The notes under the pieces are model-generated. The model searched no databases. It was not told where the DNA came from and worked only from the letters and a program-made list of their open reading frames with translations. 64,000 nt of DNA from Diphasiastrum complanatum. Lineage: Eukaryota; Streptophyta; Lycopodiopsida; Lycopodiales; Lycopodiaceae. Below are positions 60,501 through 64,000 of this stretch, piece by piece; position 1 is the stretch's first letter, and each line of letters starts with the position of its first letter. The position numbers and the translations under genes are program-made. The DNA is taken from contig CM055104.1 of the NCBI GenBank assembly GCA_029204225.1, positions 49,421,399 to 49,485,398 of the forward strand, written 5' to 3'.

Positions 60501-61868
60501 GCGGACTCCCATATGAACTCCTTTCCCTTCCCCTTAAGAAGATTTTTCATGGGATTTGCTATCTGAGCATATCCCTTGATAAATCGTCTGTAATATCTCG
60601 CCAAACCTAGAAAGATCTGAAGCTCTAAAAGATTCTGAGGTCTCAGCCAACTAAGTATGGCTTTAACCTTACTGGGGTCCATCTTAATCCCATCTACCGA
60701 GATAATGTGACCTAAATAAGCTACTTCTTCAACGAAAAATTCACACTTAGGTTTCTTAGCATAAAGCTTATGCTTTCTAAGCAGTCGAAAACACCTTTCT
60801 GAGATGTTTAAGATGCTCCTTCCTCGTTTATAGTAAAACGAGGGATGTCATCTAAGGCGCCTAACCCTCACTCGTATTTTCAAAATAGATGTTTTGATGA
60901 AATCCAATCCTCGAAGTGCTACTTTGGTAACTTGGAAAAAACAAAGATCACATCGAACCACTAAAAAGTTAGTAATAAGTGGTGGATGGGTTTGTTTGGG
61001 CTTGTCTCTGAAAGATAATCCCTGACAAAAACAGAGGTGGGCAGCAACCATCGCTCGGAAAATCAGCTCATTGCTCCGATGTTTTGGCTCAGAGAATGGT
61101 AAACCCCTCCTTGCGGCAAGGGGACTTGCCACTACATCCTCACAATGGGCCTCCAAAAACCACCACTATCTATTCCTTAGTCCCAAGTGTTTATTATCTA
61201 AAGTGACTTACTTGATCCCTTCCTTTGGAGTTTCACTCTACCAAAGAGATCAACACAAAACTAGTTACCAAAATACTAGAAAGTAGCAGCTTTAAAGTGA
61301 AAGCAAATAATCCATCAAACAACCTCTCTCCCCCATGCAGCTACTCAGTAGAATGCTATTTGCACTATCACGTAGCCTGTGGAGACATTCTGAAGCAACT
61401 ACGCTAGGAACAACAAGAAAAACCCATGTTTTTCAGTCCATGTAACAGCTATGCAGACAATTGGTTCCAAGAGAACATCACCTCAAGAACTCTTTTCCCG
61501 AAATGGATAGCCACAGCCAATGTTACAGCTAGCACCCGCAAATTTAAGCCTGCGTACCGATATAGCTCATTAGCCCATCCTTGAAGCCCCAATCTGTTTA
61601 ACACCAGCGCAAGGTCCAAATATCCAAGCTTTTGCCCAAGAAATAGAAGCGCTGCAATGCAAGATGGTAGATAAAGTATCACAAATCCGATCCTGCCTGG
61701 AAGCTTAGTGGAATCTGTTAGTGGGTGATACAAACTTTGAGTATTGCAGCCCATTTCCGGTCCGCTCTAGAAAGAACAACAGCAATCCGCTGAGGAAAAG
61801 AGCAATAGCAAATACTCGAGGGTAAGGATCCCAATCTGAATCTGCGTACAGAATGAATGGCGACATTG
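54575..61868 (-). CDS. Steroid 5-alpha-reductase family protein, two exons
   Basis: Exon 1 is 61868-61482, the intron 61481-55046 (donor GTGATG, acceptor GAAACAG, phase 0), exon 2 55045-54575. The C-terminal domain shows GGLFEYVACPHYLFEIIGFW (near 54760) and STREWYLKKIDGFPRDRKAL before the end. This NADPH-binding layout is known from 3-oxo-5-alpha-steroid 4-dehydrogenases and closest, from memory, to the uncharacterised Arabidopsis At5g16010 type. Several hydrophobic segments indicate an ER membrane enzyme. Exon 1 reads MSPFILYADSDWDPYPRVFA, then NGLQYSKF, then slips one frame to DSTKLPGRIGFVILYLP and FGKRVLE, which joins AIFLHRFSGE. The slip (about 61700-61750) makes the gene broken unless it is an error. 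Length of about 285 aa is normal for the family. Confidence 0.75.
57080..57235. repeat. Dispersed repeat, copy 1 (inverted to 61020-61150)
   Basis: The phrases AAGGATGTA, GAGTTTACCGTTCTC, GAGCCAAAACATC, GAGCAA, TGCCCACCTCT and TTTGTCAGGGA appear here on plus and at 61150-61020 on minus in the same order, roughly 80% alike. Both copies lie in the reductase intron. No coding or clear element ends were found. Confidence 0.65.
57210..57741. repeat. 238-bp and 70-bp tandem duplications in the intron
   Basis: A unit starting GACCTGACAAAGGCT occurs at 57210 and 57448 (period 238 bp, moderately diverged). At its end a 70-bp unit containing GTGGAATCAGCCATCTACC and a doubled GCAGATGGGT occurs at 57631 and 57701, almost identical, so the smaller duplication is younger. 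Confidence 0.85.
58367..59299 (-). mobile_element. Putative 3' LTR of intronic gypsy element
   Basis: The minus-strand start TGTTACGAGAATG at 59299 follows the purine tract AAGGGGGAGGGAG and is therefore firm. The other end (TGTTAGACTAGG at 58367 on plus) was picked only because TGTTA mirrors TAACA. It could be closer. Confidence 0.35.
59300..60840 (-). pseudogene. Ty3/gypsy chromovirus pol fragment inside the intron
   Basis: Minus-strand order: RT C-terminus (KPKCEFFVEEVAYLGHIIS, FLGLARYYRRFIKGYAQIA), RNase H (VETDASDFAVGAV, AYEKELFSIVYALKTWRHYL, LTDHESLRYL). It then jumps directly to the integrase core (IIKLYGLPSGIVNDRDNKF), because the H2C2 finger and first catalytic Asp are deleted. The integrase end (YADPHKRDVQYSASEKVYL, SRRYCGPFTI, PIFHVSQLRKAL) follows, then a chromodomain remnant (EEILDSRDR, YLVKWNDQP in another frame). 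The 5' half of the element is absent. It lies in the same orientation as the host gene. Confidence 0.9.
60841..61481. other. First part of the reductase intron
   Basis: It holds repeat copy 2 (61020-61150) and otherwise no visible signal. The intron donor lies at 61481. Confidence 0.6.
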
Positions 61869-62001
61869 TGGGTCACGTCCTTCCTTCACAATTCGCGGAA
61901 GACAGCTTCAGAAATGTGTGTTGAGCGGATCAGAAAACTCTTTTTCCATAATAGCATCTCAAGAACAGAACCGGGTGAAGCGTTTGCGTTCATCGGATTT
62001 C

Positions 62002-62125
62002 CAGGCAGAGAAAATGCTTCTTGGTTTCCAAGGGAACCAAGGGATGCTCGAACCTGGGACCAAAGAAACTTTGGATGCCAAGCTAACCAGTTGAGCCAAC
62101 CCCGTTGGGTCAGGCAGAGAAAATG
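62002..62125 (-). mobile_element. tRNA-derived SINE, 94 bp, with 15-bp target duplication
   Basis: The insert 62017-62110 is flanked by CAGGCAGAGAAAATG at 62002-62016 and 62111-62125, a perfect 15-bp direct repeat. On the minus strand it contains an A-box-like TGGCTCAACTGG (62098-62087) and a B-box-like GGTTCGAGCATCC (62054-62042), 32 bp apart. A small CCAAAG-TTT-CTTTGG hairpin sits between them where an anticodon arm would be. The 3' end CAAGAAG is A-rich. This is the structure of a short tRNA-derived SINE retroposed by a LINE. It lies 149-242 bp upstream of the reductase start codon, in the same orientation. Confidence 0.75.
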
Positions 62126-62301
62126 GGATCGTCCCGTTCTTCACTCACCTTATCTTCTCTTGACTCACATTCTCTTCTCCTCTTTTCTTCTTCTTCTTCC
62201 TTCCTTCCTCTCTGAAAAAGCTGTCACCCTCACATTTGTGAAAACTTATCAGGCCACTCATTCAAATATATTATTTCATTTAAAAGGAGCTCTTACATTT
62301 T

Positions 62302-62324
62302 GGGGACTAAAGAAACTTTGGATG
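62302..62324 (-). mobile_element. SINE-like fragment
   Basis: GGGACTAAAGAAACTTTGGATGC differs by one base from the core of the SINE at 62056-62078. It is a fragment only, without the boxes. Confidence 0.5.
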
Positions 62325-63411
62325 CAAACCTAATTCTATGTATTGCCACTCAAATATAATTACTTAAAACCCATCCGATGATTATCACTTCGAATGTAAA
62401 CATATGAACAACATCTCATATAGTGTTGTATACAACACTGTGATTCCTAAAGGCATTTCAAGACCCTTCCACAAAGCGAGGGACTTGTGCCTTGGGCTAT
62501 GGCCCCACGCACAAGAGCCCTAGGACATGCATGCATATTCCAACCTAGATTTCTAGATTTCAAGCCTTCGCGGATCGTGAGATTTTTTACACTTGTTTGT
62601 TTACATAACCTTCCATATGAAAGGTGTAAATCACTCAACCTTCCAAGTTGAAGGTTGAGTATTATGTGTGATTTGAGGTCAAAGACATCCTCTTTGAGAA
62701 AATAAGGGCCCTTGATTTCAAGGACACTACAACAACACTAGCACTATCTCAACACTAACACTGCCCTATAATATAATTTATCAATCACTTCACCCCTCTT
62801 TTAAAGAAATTACCAAATTTCCATAAAAGTTAACTAGAGAGATGATATATGAAAATATGTGACCACATGAAAATTCAACAATAAGTGTCTTCTCCCAAAG
62901 GATTCACTCTATTACAAACATAACTGTTTTTTTCAAATATTATCAATCCCGATGACAGTAATTATCATCCAATTGATATCCATCTATGCTTAAGAGACGA
63001 CCTAGGTTAAAAAAAAACTGAAACACAATTACCCCTCGGAATCAACCTAAAATTTCGAGCCTTATTCATACAAGTAGTAATTCACTTGATCATTTCAGTC
63101 CTTCAAAAAAATAACTTCAAGCTGGAAGGAATCATATGAGTTAGTCTTGATGAGCTAGTATTTGATAAATTACTAAATAGTAAGGGTTCAAAAAAGCGGA
63201 GAAATAGTTTTAAAGAGGATTGATCAAGTATTTCTTTGCTATATAAACTCTGAATATTTTCAAAGTTCAAGTAATTTTTCTTTTCTGTATCCTAAAATGT
63301 ATTCTTCCTCAATAGAACGTATTAGATATAAAAGAATATGAACAAAATGTTTCAACAATTAGTAGATTGAAAATAAAGATGTCTTTCCCCCTTGATCTCC
63401 CTTTGAGATTA
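62325..63411. other. AT-rich intergenic stretch
   Basis: Upstream of the reductase gene and SINE. I see no gene; short frames are not protein-like. Confidence 0.6.
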
Positions 63412-63465
63412 CCCCCCTCCCCCCCCCCCCCCCCCTTCCCCCGCCCCCCCCCCCCCCCCCCCCCC
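63412..63465. repeat. Poly-C tract
   Basis: About 54 bases, nearly all C, broken by TT, T and a single G. It is likely unstable in sequencing, so its true length is uncertain. Confidence 0.9.
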
Positions 63466-63540
63466 GGGAAGAGATGTGGATCATCCTATAGAGTTAATAC
63501 CCTTTTTAAACCCATAAGTAGGCCACATTATAGGTTAAGT

Positions 63541-64000
63541 TAGTTGAAGCTATTATAGGTCGAGGAGCAGCTAAATGAATATTTAGCAAAAGGATTCATT
63601 AGACCTAGTAAGTCACCTTGGACTTCGCCCATTTTGTTGGCCAAGAAAAAGGATGGTTCTATGTGAATGCGCATAGACTATCGTGCGTTAAATAAAGTTA
63701 CTATCAAAGACAAGTATCCCTTGCCTAGGATAGACGAAAACTTTGACCACCTTAGAGGTGCTAAGTATTTTATTAAGATTGATCTCCGATCTGGATATCA
63801 TCAAGTTTGTATTAAAGAAGAAGACATTCCGTTGGCCACTTTTCGTTCGCGGAATGGTCGTTATGAATTTTTGGTTCTTCTGTTTGGATTAACCAATGGC
63901 CTAGCCACGTTTATGTGGTTGATGAACACCGTGTTCCGTGATAGTTTGGGAAAGATTGCTTTGGTGTATCTTGACAATATCTTAGACTTTATTAGTAAGA
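63541..64000 (+). pseudogene. Ty3/gypsy reverse transcriptase, runs off window
   Basis: The frame reads [28 protein letters not shown], a [23 protein letters not shown], then [20 protein letters not shown] and [19 protein letters not shown]. The last motif is ALVYLDNIL. The catalytic YLDD is YLDN, and Val/Cys is replaced by a stop in the KKKDGSxR motif. Both changes indicate an inactive copy. Upstream gag and protease are absent; the poly-C tract lies 75 bp before. Confidence 0.92.

Noticed and set aside
62030-62110. Functional tRNA gene
   Set aside because: A- and B-box-like sequences are present, but no acceptor stem pairs and the B box is imperfect. The exact 15-bp target duplication indicates a SINE insertion instead.

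Overview
The window is nuclear DNA of a land plant with a large, repeat-dense genome. The evidence is wall-to-wall LTR retrotransposon debris (mostly Ty1/copia, some Ty3/gypsy), plant primer-binding sites (tRNA-iMet and tRNA-Asp types), long GA/CT microsatellites, GT-AG introns, and a few plant-type single genes. I could not place the species; nothing here fixes it below land plants. No rRNA, intact tRNA gene or CRISPR array is visible.

Layout. (a) 1-3034 and 43681-46714 are near-identical inverted copies about 40.6 kb apart (paired coordinates always sum to 46715). Each holds a nonautonomous LTR element with a tRNA-Asp PBS, plus about 0.7 kb of a tract studded with short palindromes. (b) 3035-32990 is a nest of copia elements: a decayed minus-strand copy cut at the arm boundary; a plus-strand copy split by a full-length minus-strand copia (8934-17322, TSD AAAAT) and by a solo LTR (17545-18376, TSD GAGAA); a gypsy-type gag/protease fragment; and three further partial copias. 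The full-length element has an internal 2.36-kb tandem duplication, and its reverse-transcriptase region is replaced by unrelated sequence. (c) 33000-39000 is low-copy looking and holds the best intact small gene: a 121-aa secreted-peptide precursor (37996-38361) ending in a PSGPSPG motif. (d) 40200-42110 is a decayed intron-bearing gene with a DGQH motif. (e) 42340-44404 is the palindrome-rich tract.

(f) 46834-48143 (minus) is a broken gene encoding a histone-H3-like fold with centromeric-H3 features, an acidic linker, and an Ulp1-like His-Trp segment. It is cut off by the LTR at the arm end. (g) 48264-53250 holds three GA/CT microsatellites, a copia fragment and a tandem array with a hairpin in most units. 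(h) 54575-61868 (minus) is a two-exon steroid-5-alpha-reductase-family gene whose 6.4-kb intron carries a gypsy fragment. A 94-bp tRNA-derived SINE with a perfect 15-bp TSD sits just upstream. (i) The right edge runs into a Ty3/gypsy reverse transcriptase.

Few genes here can cooperate: most coding sequence is dead transposon. Candidates for live host function are the peptide precursor and, if the exon-1 frameshift is a sequence error, the reductase. All family assignments were made by eye from motifs; no database search was run.
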